Part shown: piece by piece, positions 1 through 8,186 of the stretch
Layout: each line of letters begins with the position of its first letter
Numbering within the stretch: position 1 is the first letter of the stretch
NCBI GenBank assembly: GCA_963691835.1
Contig: OY829383.1
Location: 3,162,001-3,226,000 of the forward strand
DNA from: G963691835 sp963691835
GTDB lineage: Bacteria; Pseudomonadota; Alphaproteobacteria; Thalassobaculales; Thalassobaculaceae
Length of the DNA stretch: 64,000 nucleotides
Direction of reading: 5' to 3'
Notes under the pieces: model-generated
The model's input: only the letters and a program-made list of their open reading frames with translations
What the model was told of the DNA's origin: nothing
The model's database searches: none
Position numbers and translations under genes: made by a program

Positions 1-2
1 CG

Positions 3-1043
3 ATCCCCACCTTCTTGATGATCAGCGCCTACTTCTCCGCCAGAACCTTCACCCGGTCCGGAACGTTCGTGGCCGTCGTGGGCCGGCGGTATCTCTCGAT
101 GTACTTCGTGTTCCTGCCGGCGGCCGTCGCGGCATTGCTGATGGACCTCTACATGATCGAGGCTGGCTCGATCATTACGACCAAGGACAAGTTCGACCCG
201 GACATGAGCTTGGGACGCATCGCGATCGAGTTTTTCGAGATGCTGACCTTCAGCGGTGAGTACTGGAGCATATCGACCGTTGGACAGGGTGTGTTCTCGA
301 ACGAGGCCATGTGGATCATGGACTACATCATGGCCTACACCGTCGCCACGGCGGCTCTATACATCCTGCGCGGCTGGCAGCGGATCGCGGCTCTTCTGGT
401 GATTTGCGTCATCGCAGGTCCGACGGTCGTGCTGATGGCGCCATTGTGGTTCACGGGGATCCTTGCGTTTGAGATCGACAAGCGCCTGGACGAGGGCCTT
501 ACGATCCGGATCAATATGGCTGGGACCGAGGCGCTCAAGGCCCTCATCAAACGGCAGGCGAAACACCTTGCGTTGCTGACGACCGTCGGGGCTGTGATCC
601 TGATCTTTATCCTCGAAGGCAATCAGCTTGGTGAGAGCCTTTATCAATGGTCCAAGACGATCGTTTCCTACGACTACCGCCAGTATCTCGGCATGGCGAA
701 GCGGTTCGCATGGCAGTACGTCTATTTGCCGACGATGCTGGCCGTGTTCGTCGCGGCCCGGTTCCTGTTTACCGGCGGTCTCCCGGGTCCGGTTCGGGCA
801 GCGATCGAGCTGGTGTCAAAGTACTGCCTGCCGCTGTTCGCCATCCACTTCACGTTGATGTACCTCTTCGCGACGCTGATTCCCGACTACACGCCGAGCT
901 GGCGATCGCCTGATCCCTACCTGATGCTCTCGGGAACGACGCTGGCCGGAATCGCGTTCGGGTGGTTCTGCTTCCGGTTCTCCAAGCCGGTCTTCGACGG
1001 GATATCCAGGCGTCTCTTCACCCGGCCGTCCGCTGTCGCATGA
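3..1043 (+). CDS. Acyltransferase-3 family membrane protein (5' end outside window)
   Basis: This is a multi-pass membrane protein of the acyltransferase-3 type (OpgC/OafA-like O-acyltransferases that modify sugars or glycans at the inner membrane). The visible part has about eight hydrophobic segments. The first readable residues, IPTFLMISAYFSAR, resemble the family motif in which a membrane helix enters a phrase like FFFISGYF, normally around residue 60-90. The reading frame is open to the window edge, so the TTG at 15 is unlikely to be the true start, and the catalytic N-terminal His region lies outside. A signal-peptide hydrolase gene follows about 95 bases downstream on the same strand. 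The acyl donor and acceptor cannot be told from the sequence. Family call is moderate; truncation is fairly sure. Confidence 0.7.
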   Translation: MPTFLMISAYFSARTFTRSGTFVAVVGRRYLSMYFVFLPAAVAALLMDLYMIEAGSIITTKDKFDPDMSLGRIAIEFFEMLTFSGEYWSISTVGQGVFSNEAMWIMDYIMAYTVATAALYILRGWQRIAALLVICVIAGPTVVLMAPLWFTGILAFEIDKRLDEGLTIRINMAGTEALKALIKRQAKHLALLTTVGAVILIFILEGNQLGESLYQWSKTIVSYDYRQYLGMAKRFAWQYVYLPTMLAVFVAARFLFTGGLPGPVRAAIELVSKYCLPLFAIHFTLMYLFATLIPDYTPSWRSPDPYLMLSGTTLAGIAFGWFCFRFSKPVFDGISRRLFTRPSAVA

Positions 1044-1139
1044 CCGCAAGCACTTGTTATGTGGGCTGTGCGCCCCGGTCATTGTATGCTCGCGGCCTGT
1101 TTCAACGCCGCGAGCGGAACCGTCTTGAGGGACTTCGAA

Positions 1140-1904
1140 ATGCTGAATCTCACCTCTGTGTCGTTCGGCCGGATGGTCGCCGCATTGACGCTGTTGGCTA
1201 TCGTCGCAGCGGAGAGCCAGGCGGCGGACAAGCTCAACCCGGAGTACGGGGACCCGGTCTTCCGGCCCTGGAGCGTATTCTCTCCGGATGTCGAGGACCC
1301 CAAGGACTACCGGGACGATGTGGTCGTGGTTCTCCACGGTTTCCGCTCCGCGCTGCCGAACGGGACCTACAAGCGCCTTCGGAAAGCCTTCAAGAAGACC
1401 CATACGACCATCGGTGTGAACTACGACTACTTTGCGCCGGAGAAGACGATGGCCTTCTTCGAGGAGGTTCGCCGCACGCATCTCCAAGACCGCAGGGTCA
1501 CGGTGATCGGCACGTCGCTTGGTGGGTTCTGGGCGCTTTATGCGGGGGAGAAGCTTGGGGCCGAGAAGATCGTCGCGCTCAACCCGGTCAGTGCGCCCGA
1601 ACGGTTTCTGATGAAGTATGTGGGAACGACCCAGAAGAGCAGCCGGCGGGACATTTCCTTCAAGGTGACGGCGTCGGATGTACGGAGCTACGGGCCTCAC
1701 CCGCTTGAGAACCGGATGCCGGTCCCAACGCTGCTGATCCTCGCCGAAGACGACGACCGGCTCGATCCGCTGTCCATCAAGTCATTCCTGGCGCAGGACC
1801 CGAACACCACGGTGATCCTGTACGAGACCGGCGGGCACACCATCAATCTGAAGAAACACCCCGCCCGCGACGCCATCGCCGCCTGGGTGCGCGGCGAGGG
1901 CTAG
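1140..1904 (+). CDS. Secreted alpha/beta hydrolase (YqiA/esterase-like)
   Basis: A 254-residue protein with an N-terminal signal peptide (hydrophobic stretch residues 11-24, then AESQA-AD as a likely cleavage site). The alpha/beta-hydrolase core shows the oxyanion phrase VVVLHGF near residue 60, the nucleophile elbow GTSLGG near 125, an acidic candidate in LAEDDDRLDP and the catalytic His in GGHTIN near the end. The spacing and short core resemble UPF0227/YqiA-type esterases, but with export to the periplasm. The ATG at 1140 is chosen because a GAGGG ribosome site lies just upstream and the signal peptide starts there; the frame is also open from 1059. The substrate is unknown. It ends 20 bases before the convergent ABC importer locus. 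Confidence 0.75.
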   Translation: MLNLTSVSFGRMVAALTLLAIVAAESQAADKLNPEYGDPVFRPWSVFSPDVEDPKDYRDDVVVVLHGFRSALPNGTYKRLRKAFKKTHTTIGVNYDYFAPEKTMAFFEEVRRTHLQDRRVTVIGTSLGGFWALYAGEKLGAEKIVALNPVSAPERFLMKYVGTTQKSSRRDISFKVTASDVRSYGPHPLENRMPVPTLLILAEDDDRLDPLSIKSFLAQDPNTTVILYETGGHTINLKKHPARDAIAAWVRGEG

Positions 1905-1923
1905 GCGGGACGGGTACGCCCGA

Positions 1924-2892
1924 TCAGCGAAGCTTCGGGTTCAGGGCGTCGCGGAGCCAGTCGCCCAGCAGGTTGACGCTCAACACCAGCAGGACCAGGG
2001 CCACGCAGGGGAACAGCGTGATCCACCACTCGCCGGAGAACAGGAAGTTGTTTCCGATCCGGATCAGGGTGCCCAGCGACGGTGTCGTCGGTGGCACACC
2101 CACGCCGAGGAAGGACAGCGTCGCTTCCGCGATCACCGCCAACGCCAATCCGATCGTCGCAAGCACCAGAACCGGGCCCATCACATTCGGCATGATGTGC
2201 CGGATCATGATCACCAGTGGATGTACGCCGATCACATGGGCGGCCTGGACATACTCCTTGTTCTTCTCCACCAGGGTGGCACCCCGGCTGACGCGGGCGT
2301 ATTGCGGCCAGTCCGATAACCCGATCGCCAGGATGACCACGTAGATCGCGATCTCCTCATGCAGGCTGGAGGGCAGCGCCGCGCGAGACACACCATCAAT
2401 CATCAGCGCGATGAGGATGCCCGGAACGGTCAACTGCACATCCGCCGTCCGCATGACGATGGTCTCAAGCCAACCGCCGACATAGCCGCTCAACACGCCG
2501 AGAAAGACGCCCATGACGGCGGACAGGATCACAGCCGCGAAGCCGACGATGAGGGAGATCCGGGCGCCGTAAATCAGGGTCGACAGAATATCCCGCCCCT
2601 GGTCGTCGGTCCCGAGAAGGTACTTCGGCACCCCGTTTTCGACCCAAAAAGGCGGAGTGAAACTGTCAATCAGATCAAGACTTGCCGGGTCGAATGGGTT
2701 CTGCGGGGCGATCCACGGGGCAAGCAGGGCCGCCAGGAAGAAAATCGCTGTTACCGTTGCCGCAACCACGGTCGAAGGGGAGCGTTTGAAGCTATGCCAC
2801 AGATCGCTGTCGAAGAACCGCTCCACCAGCGTGGCGGCTCGGTCCTCGTTTTGCGTCGTGGGCGCGTGTTGGGTCGTCTCCGCGCTCATCAC
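1924..2892 (-). CDS. Peptide-type ABC importer permease, DppC/OppC-like
   Basis: Inner-membrane permease of a family-5 binding-protein-dependent ABC importer (dipeptides, oligopeptides, nickel or related solutes). About 322 residues: a cytoplasmic N-terminus, a first helix near residues 40-62 followed by the DppC-type periplasmic phrase FLLGTDDQGRD-like (here YLLGTDDQGRDILS), then five more helices. The EAA coupling loop is YVQAAHVIGVHPLVIMIRH followed by MPN. Its start overlaps the stop of the upstream permease by 4 bases (ATGA), showing translational coupling in the order binding protein, DppB-like, DppC-like. It is the last gene of the minus-strand transcription unit, converging on the hydrolase gene. 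Confidence 0.9.
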   Translation of the reverse strand: MMSAETTQHAPTTQNEDRAATLVERFFDSDLWHSFKRSPSTVVAATVTAIFFLAALLAPWIAPQNPFDPASLDLIDSFTPPFWVENGVPKYLLGTDDQGRDILSTLIYGARISLIVGFAAVILSAVMGVFLGVLSGYVGGWLETIVMRTADVQLTVPGILIALMIDGVSRAALPSSLHEEIAIYVVILAIGLSDWPQYARVSRGATLVEKNKEYVQAAHVIGVHPLVIMIRHIMPNVMGPVLVLATIGLALAVIAEATLSFLGVGVPPTTPSLGTLIRIGNNFLFSGEWWITLFPCVALVLLVLSVNLLGDWLRDALNPKLR

Positions 2893-3881
2893 CCGGCCCT
2901 CCCCGTCGCACTGGCCCGGTCGATCCGGAGCCGGGGGTCAACTGCATAGTAGAGCAGATCCACCAGAAGATTGATGGTCACGAAGACGAAAGCGACCATG
3001 CACAGATAGGCCGCCATGATCGGCACGTCGACGAACTGGACCGCCTGGATGAACAGGAAGCCCATGCCCGGCCACTGGAAGACCGTCTCCGTGATGATGG
3101 AGAAGGCGATCAGCGCGCCGATGTTGAGGCCTGCGATGGTGATCACCGGGACCAGCGTGTTCTTCAGCGCGTGTCCGAAGTTGATCGCCCGGTTGGAGAG
3201 GCCGCGGGCGCGGGCGAACTTGATGTAGTCGGTTCGCATCACCTCCAGCATCTCGGTCCGGACGAGGCGCAGGATCAGCGTCATCTGGAACAGGCTGAGC
3301 GTGATCGACGGCAGGATCAGCGCCTTGAGCCCGCTCGCCGTCAGGAACCCTGTATGCCACCACCCGAGTGAGACGACATCCCCTCGTCCAAAGGATGGCA
3401 GGACGTTCAGGGTGACGGAAAAGGCGTATATCAACAGGATGCCGATCACGAAGGTCGGCAGAGACACGCCGACCAGGGAAACCGTCAGCAACGTTCGCGA
3501 GAACCAGTGGTTCCGGTGGATGCCGCAGAAGACGCCCGCTGGAATGCCAAGCGAGAGTGCCAGCACCGCCGAGACGGCGACAAGCTCCAGCGTGGCCGGC
3601 ATCCGCTCCGCGATGAGATGTTCCACCGGGCGCTGCAAGCGGTAGGAGATACCGAACTCACCCTGAACAGCACCGCCCAGGAAGTTCAGGAACTGAATGG
3701 GGATCGGATCGTTGAGACCGAGGCGCTCCCGAAGCTCCGCTCGGTCCTCCCGCGTCGCCTCCTGGCCGACCATGTTGTTCACCGGGTCACCGGCGAAGTT
3801 GAACAGCGCGAAGGAGACGAAGGTGACGACCAGCATCACCACGACGGATTGAAACAGGCGGCGGACGATATAGGCGAGCAC
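2889..3881 (-). CDS. Peptide-type ABC importer permease, DppB/OppB-like
   Basis: Inner-membrane permease partner of the DppC-like protein. About 330 residues with a first helix at residues 9-29, the family-typical N-terminal phrase FNFAGDPVNNMVGQEATRED and LRERLGLNDPIP, then five further helices. The EAA loop reads YIKFARARGLSNRAINFGHALKN. It lies 117 bases downstream of the binding-protein gene; that gap holds two strong hairpins that may lower expression of the permeases relative to the binding protein. It is coupled to the following permease by a 4-base overlap. The substrate class is inferred only from family membership. Confidence 0.9.
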   Translation of the reverse strand: MLAYIVRRLFQSVVVMLVVTFVSFALFNFAGDPVNNMVGQEATREDRAELRERLGLNDPIPIQFLNFLGGAVQGEFGISYRLQRPVEHLIAERMPATLELVAVSAVLALSLGIPAGVFCGIHRNHWFSRTLLTVSLVGVSLPTFVIGILLIYAFSVTLNVLPSFGRGDVVSLGWWHTGFLTASGLKALILPSITLSLFQMTLILRLVRTEMLEVMRTDYIKFARARGLSNRAINFGHALKNTLVPVITIAGLNIGALIAFSIITETVFQWPGMGFLFIQAVQFVDVPIMAAYLCMVAFVFVTINLLVDLLYYAVDPRLRIDRASATGRAG

Positions 3882-3908
3882 GATGGGCTTCCGGTCTTTC
3901 GCAATGGG

Positions 3909-3928
3909 GCCCTCCGGTTTCGGAGGGC
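3909..3928 (-). terminator. Second hairpin between binding protein and permease (stem 8 bp)
   Basis: Perfect repeat GCCCTCCG - GTTT - CGGAGGGC. With the hairpin at 3948-3976 it forms a double stem-loop between the binding-protein gene and the DppB-like gene. A role in partial termination or mRNA protection is inferred. Confidence 0.5.
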
Positions 3929-3947
3929 GAACGATCCCTTAAACAAA

Positions 3948-3976
3948 GTCGGCCCGAGGCGGGGCCCCGGGCCGAC
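3948..3976 (-). terminator. Hairpin after binding-protein gene (stem 9 bp)
   Basis: An inverted repeat GTCGGCCCG / CGGGCCGAC (3948-3956 and 3968-3976) with an 11-base loop sits directly after the binding-protein stop codon, before the permease genes. There is no T-run, so it is more likely an attenuator or 3'-end stabilising hairpin than a simple intrinsic terminator. Confidence 0.55.
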
Positions 3977-3998
3977 GGGACGTCGTTAAACGCCGTCC

Positions 3999-5573
3999 TT
4001 ACTTCATCATCGCCATGCGGAACTGCGGCGAGTCATTCGGGCGGATCGGAAGCTCAAGACCGTCCTTCATGCCCCAGGCGATAACCTGGTGGTGCAGCGG
4101 CACGTAGACGTTGGACGCCTTCAGGATGTCCCAGGCTTCCTGGATCATCGCGTCACGCTTGCCGAGGTCTGTCTCCACCTCCATCGCGTCGGTCAGCTCG
4201 TCCATGCGGGCGTTGTTCAGGCCCGTGAAGTTCCAGCTGCCCTTGGAGTGGCCGAGGTAGGAGAAGACATAGTGGCTGTCGAGCGTCGGAACGCCCCAGC
4301 CGAGCATGTAGAAGTCGCTCTCACCGTTCGCCAGGCTCTTGAAGTGGATGCTCTTCGGCCGTGCGTTCAGGTTCACCTTCACGCCCAGCTTCGCCAGCAT
4401 GCCGACCGTCGCCTGACAGATCGCCTCGTCGTTGTTGTAGCGGTTGTTCGGGCAGTCGAGCTGAACCTCGAAGCCGTTCGGATACCCGCCCTCAGCCAGA
4501 AGCGCCTTGGCGGCGGCGAGGTCTACATCAAGCCGCTGGTCCAGCGCCTCGGTGAAGCCGTGCACGCCCGGCGAGGTGATGATGCCGGCCGGGAAGGACA
4601 GGCCACGCATGATCTTCTGACGGATCGTCTCCACGTCGATGGCGCGGTAGACGGCCTCACGGACCTTCTCGTTCTTGAACGGGTTGCCGCCCGCGACCTC
4701 GGTGTGCCGCAGTTTGTCGGAGCCCGTGTCCATGCCGAAGAAGATGGTCCGGATCTGGTTGACCTGGACGGTCTTCAAGCCGGAGGTGGCGCCGATCCGG
4801 CTCAGATCCTGAAGCGGCGGGTCGAGGACGTAGTCGATCTCACCCGAGAGCAGGGCCGCGACGCGGGTGGCCGCGTTGGCGATCGGGGTGTACTCGACGC
4901 GGGTGATGTTGGTCTTGGGATCGGTAACGCCCCAGCCCCACCAGTCATCGTTGACCTCAAGCACCGTCTTGATGTCCGGGTCCCGCTGAACGGTCTTGAA
5001 AGCACCTGTGCCGTTGGTGTTCCGGACGGCGTAGGTCTCTTCTTTTTCCTTGTAGTTCTGCGGCTGCTCGACGCCGTGCGTCTCCGACCAGGACTTCGAC
5101 ATCATGTAGATCGAAGTGATCTGGTCTGGAAGGATCGGGTTCGAGCCTTCGGTCACGATCTGGACCTCGTAGGGGCCGGTGGCCTTCACCTCTTTCACGC
5201 TGTTCAGATAGTTCTTGAAGTCCGAGGTCTCGGACATCGCGCGGTTGAAGCTGAACACCACGTCGGCCGAGGTGAAATCCTCACCACCGTGGAACTTCAC
5301 ACCCTGGCGAAGGGTGAACGTCCACGTATCGTCGGAGGTCGGCTCCCACTTCGTGGCAAGACCTGGGACCTTGGCCAGCTTGGCGTCCCGCAGGATCAGC
5401 GCATCGTAGACCTGCGAGTTCATGACACCCGTCGGGCCTTCGTTCTGGGCATGGGGATCAAGCGTCAGCGCGTCGCCCTGGCTCGCCCATTTCAGCGTCT
5501 TGGCGTCGGCGACACCTGCGACCGCCGTAGCGACCGCAAGGCCGAGGCCCAGCGCATACGAAAAGATCTTCAT
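3999..5573 (-). CDS. Periplasmic solute-binding protein, family 5 (peptide type)
   Basis: A 524-residue periplasmic receptor of the DppA/OppA family (SBP_bac_5). It has a signal peptide (residues 1-24, ending VADAKT). Family phrases follow: TLKWASQGDALTLDPHA near the start, the family-5 phrase FTLRQGVKFHGGEDFTSADVVFSF around residues 85-110, and KNEKVREAVYRAIDVETI around 310. No lipobox Cys is present, so it should be freely periplasmic. The ribosome site GGGAGC precedes the ATG. It is the first gene of a unit with the two permeases; the ATPases are encoded about 1.5 kb upstream beyond two unrelated genes. The ligand could be a di- or oligopeptide or another family-5 solute. Confidence 0.9.
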   Translation of the reverse strand: MKIFSYALGLGLAVATAVAGVADAKTLKWASQGDALTLDPHAQNEGPTGVMNSQVYDALILRDAKLAKVPGLATKWEPTSDDTWTFTLRQGVKFHGGEDFTSADVVFSFNRAMSETSDFKNYLNSVKEVKATGPYEVQIVTEGSNPILPDQITSIYMMSKSWSETHGVEQPQNYKEKEETYAVRNTNGTGAFKTVQRDPDIKTVLEVNDDWWGWGVTDPKTNITRVEYTPIANAATRVAALLSGEIDYVLDPPLQDLSRIGATSGLKTVQVNQIRTIFFGMDTGSDKLRHTEVAGGNPFKNEKVREAVYRAIDVETIRQKIMRGLSFPAGIITSPGVHGFTEALDQRLDVDLAAAKALLAEGGYPNGFEVQLDCPNNRYNNDEAICQATVGMLAKLGVKVNLNARPKSIHFKSLANGESDFYMLGWGVPTLDSHYVFSYLGHSKGSWNFTGLNNARMDELTDAMEVETDLGKRDAMIQEAWDILKASNVYVPLHHQVIAWGMKDGLELPIRPNDSPQFRMAMMK

Positions 5574-5732
5574 CTGTGAGCTCCCTGATGAGACTCGATG
5601 TTTTGAGTACGCCGTCCCTATTCATTCGAGACGGCTTACGGGGACAATACTGCAACGCACACCGCCGGGCCATAGGGGATAGGGGCTGGAAAGTGGGCTT
5701 TGGCGGGGTTTTTGACGATTTGGTTGTGACCG

Positions 5733-6698
5733 TCAGCGGTTCGGATGCCATCGCGGTGGCAGGGCAGGTTTGTCCGGACACCATGGCGCGATGTCGACGT
5801 CGCGGCGTGGGCAGATCACCTTGATGTGCTGCTGGTAAAACAACGCCGTCGCGTATTCCTCAGTCAGCCGGAGTTGTTCCTTCTGATCGTCTGTCAGGGG
5901 GTGGCGCTGGGGCAGCTCATCCGCCATCGCCATCATCCATCTCAAAATGTCCTCAGCCAGGAGAAACCACTCCGCCCATACCGCGAAGGTGATGTACTCG
6001 GACAAGGCGATGAGCCGCCACAGCCGACCATCCGTTCCAACATCCGGAAGCCGGGCTTGGATCGTGTTGAGATCGTCGGTCAGTGATCGGACGAGGGCGG
6101 GATCGCGTCTCTCCGGTGCCCCGCCGGTATGGGCCCGCTTCTTCAGGATCGCCAGCAACAGCAGGAAGCGCCTTGTGTCGCAGATCGGGGCTGTCCGGAT
6201 ACGCTCCGCGAGTTCGGCAAGGGGGGCGTCGCCCCGGGCAACCGTGCCTTCCCGTGTGAAACCGAGGAGGCTCAGATACAGATCGATTGTCGCATAGGCC
6301 AACGGATCGTCCGGGCCGTCGACAGGATTAAGGCCTTGGAGCACGGCATCGGCATAAGCGGATGGCGCCCCTTCCCGGTAGCGGAACTGCGGAAGGTAGG
6401 CCTTCGCCAAATCGAAGATCATCCCCGCCGTGCTGGGGGAGGGCGCTTCAATGATTAATCGGACGATCTCCGCCGAACCTTCGTCCACGCGCTCTTGCGA
6501 GGCTGAGGTGCTGGAATCGTAGAGTGCGATGATTCGCTTCAGTGCAGCCACCTGATACGCGACGTCTACATCCTCGGTTATCGCTTCGGTGGCTATGCAG
6601 CGGGGAGTCTCCACTTCGCTTGAGGCCGCTTGAAGTGAGTCGTCGGCCCAAAGAAGACATGCAAGGGCAACAAAAAATCCTGAGACAACAACACGCAT
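5733..6698 (-). CDS. Hypothetical secreted protein
   Basis: I do not recognise this 321-residue protein. It begins with a signal peptide (MRVVVSGFFVALACLLWADD, then SLQAA-S). The mature part is mainly helical, with repeated Leu/Ala-rich stretches and scattered Cys residues (CIATEA near 38, ICDTRR near 200, VICPRRDVDIAPWC near the C-terminus) that could form disulfides in the periplasm. It sits between the ATPase genes and the binding-protein gene of the peptide importer, on the same strand, and is divergent from the small gene at 6802 across an AT-rich gap. A link to the importer is possible but nothing in the sequence shows it. Confidence 0.6.
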   Translation of the reverse strand: MRVVVSGFFVALACLLWADDSLQAASSEVETPRCIATEAITEDVDVAYQVAALKRIIALYDSSTSASQERVDEGSAEIVRLIIEAPSPSTAGMIFDLAKAYLPQFRYREGAPSAYADAVLQGLNPVDGPDDPLAYATIDLYLSLLGFTREGTVARGDAPLAELAERIRTAPICDTRRFLLLLAILKKRAHTGGAPERRDPALVRSLTDDLNTIQARLPDVGTDGRLWRLIALSEYITFAVWAEWFLLAEDILRWMMAMADELPQRHPLTDDQKEQLRLTEEYATALFYQQHIKVICPRRDVDIAPWCPDKPALPPRWHPNR

Positions 6699-6801
6699 GA
6701 ATAGAGTCTAGCAGTCAGAAATTTATCTTCAAGGAGAGATTCTGATTGCAAAAAACCTATTTTTTAATAATATTAAAATTATCAATTGATTGGAGAATCT
6801 T
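6699..6801. other. AT-rich divergent intergenic region
   Basis: About 100 bases between two divergent hypothetical genes are strikingly AT-rich in an otherwise GC-rich window (TTTTTTAATAATATTAAAAT around 6760-6780). The stretch likely holds promoters for one or both genes. The composition break suggests acquired DNA, but no insertion-sequence ends or direct repeats were seen. Confidence 0.5.
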
Positions 6802-7113
6802 ATGAGTGATAATTCCGTTCTGATAAGGGCTGGCGCGAGGATGAGGTCGCCGAAAGGCATTCTCAAGATCGAGTTACCTTCACGCAATCAGCAGACAATA
6901 ACGGCTTGGTATGAGGTGGAGGAAGGGACTGGAGATGGTTTGGAGGTTTACCTAAGCTATATATCCGACAGAGGCCGGCGAGATGCGAAACTTCAGCCTG
7001 GATTAAAGAGTCTACTCAATATTAGGAAGGGCACAGCATCCTCGCCAACCGCATACGTGAAGAACAATACTTCGGAAGCCGTTGAGGTTCGTGTTTACGT
7101 GCAATATGAGTGA
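6802..7113 (+). CDS. Small hypothetical protein in AT-rich island
   Basis: A 103-residue protein that I do not recognise. The ATG at 6802 is chosen because a GGAG ribosome site lies 6 bases upstream; an in-frame TTG at 6790 overlaps that site. The protein has no signal peptide or membrane helix. It looks beta-rich, with alternating hydrophobic residues (ILKIELPS, TAWYEVEE, LEVYLSYISD, EVRVYVQYE), and ends in a strand-like segment. Codon use is less GC-biased than in neighbours (AAT, TTA, ATA codons). It is the only plus-strand gene between 1.9 and 21 kb, and its stop lies 14 bases from the convergent ATPase gene. It may be a recent acquisition. Confidence 0.6.
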   Translation: MSDNSVLIRAGARMRSPKGILKIELPSRNQQTITAWYEVEEGTGDGLEVYLSYISDRGRRDAKLQPGLKSLLNIRKGTASSPTAYVKNNTSEAVEVRVYVQYE

Positions 7114-7127
7114 AATATAGGAAAAAA

Positions 7128-8186
7128 CTATAGACTCCCCACCCGACCGTCCGGCACGCGGCCTTCCTCGACGCCGTGGCAGGCGACCGTGGCGCCATCG
7201 GGCAAATGGAGCGGCGCCGGGGCTTCCGTCTTGCAGCGGTCGGTCGCGTAGGGGCAACGGGGGTGGAAGGTGCAGCCGGACGGTGGGGTGATCGGGTTCG
7301 GGACCTCGCCGCCCACGGGCATCCGCTCCCGCCCGCTCATCTCCAGGTCCGGAATGGTGTCCAGCAGCATGCGGGTATAGGGGTGGCGCGGGGTGGCGAA
7401 GAGGGTCTTCGCGGGTGCGACCTCCACCAGCCGACCGAGATACATCACGCCGACCCGGTCGGAGATGTGGGCGACCACGGCCAGGTTGTGGCTGATGAAC
7501 AGGTAGGTCAGCCCGAATTCCCGCTGCAGATCCTTCATCAGGTTCAGGATCTGTGCCTGGACCGACACGTCGAGGGCTGACGTCGGTTCGTCGCAGACCA
7601 GAAAGTCCGGTTTGGAGGCCAGCGCCCGGGCAATCGAGATCCGTTGACGCTGACCGCCCGAGAACTCGTGAGGGAACTTCTCCCCGTCCGCCGGGCTCAA
7701 CCCGACATAGGTCAGCAGTTCACCCACACGGGCCTGGATGCCATCCGATGACGTCTCCAGACCGAAAGCGCGTAGGGGCTCCGCAACGATGTCACTGACG
7801 CGCCAACGCGGGTTCAGACTGGCGTAGGGGTCCTGGAAGATCATCTGAAGGCGGCGTCGGATCGGCGCCATTTCCGAGCGCCCGAGCCCACCGATCGATT
7901 TGCCCTCGAACTCGATGCTGCCCTCGGTCGGCGCGTGAAGGCCGACGATCAGGCGCGCCACGGTGGACTTACCGCACCCGGACTCACCGACGAGGGAGAA
8001 CGTCTCCCCGGGCTTGATCTCGAAGTCGATGCCGTCCACCGCCTTCAGGATCTGGCGGGGCAGGCGTTCCAGCACCCGGTTGAGCAAGGGGGCGGAGACG
8101 TCGAAGTAGCGTTTGAGGCCGGTGACCTTAAGGGCCGGAGTGCCCCCGGCCGCCGGGCGGGTCTCGTCGAGTGCCGCCTCAGACAT
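7128..8186 (-). CDS. Peptide-type ABC importer ATPase, DppF/OppF-like
   Basis: Cytoplasmic ATPase of the family-5 importer, about 352 residues from the ATG at 8186 (MSEAALDE). Walker A is GESGCGKST, the signature is FSGGQRQRISIARAL, Walker B is LVCDEPTSALD, and the C-terminal oligopeptide domain carries GCTFHPRCPYATDRC. A longer frame open to 8309 is only shadow, because the upstream ATPase gene covers it. The start overlaps the stop of that gene by 8 bases, so the two ATPases are translated together. It should pair with the DppD-like subunit and the two permeases at 1.9-3.9 kb, from which it is separated by two unrelated genes. Confidence 0.9.
   Translation of the reverse strand: MSEAALDETRPAAGGTPALKVTGLKRYFDVSAPLLNRVLERLPRQILKAVDGIDFEIKPGETFSLVGESGCGKSTVARLIVGLHAPTEGSIEFEGKSIGGLGRSEMAPIRRRLQMIFQDPYASLNPRWRVSDIVAEPLRAFGLETSSDGIQARVGELLTYVGLSPADGEKFPHEFSGGQRQRISIARALASKPDFLVCDEPTSALDVSVQAQILNLMKDLQREFGLTYLFISHNLAVVAHISDRVGVMYLGRLVEVAPAKTLFATPRHPYTRMLLDTIPDLEMSGRERMPVGGEVPNPITPPSGCTFHPRCPYATDRCKTEAPAPLHLPDGATVACHGVEEGRVPDGRVGSL

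Noticed and set aside
4089..5579. 496-codon plus-strand frame
   Set aside because: Antisense to the family-5 binding protein; composition is that of a shadow frame.
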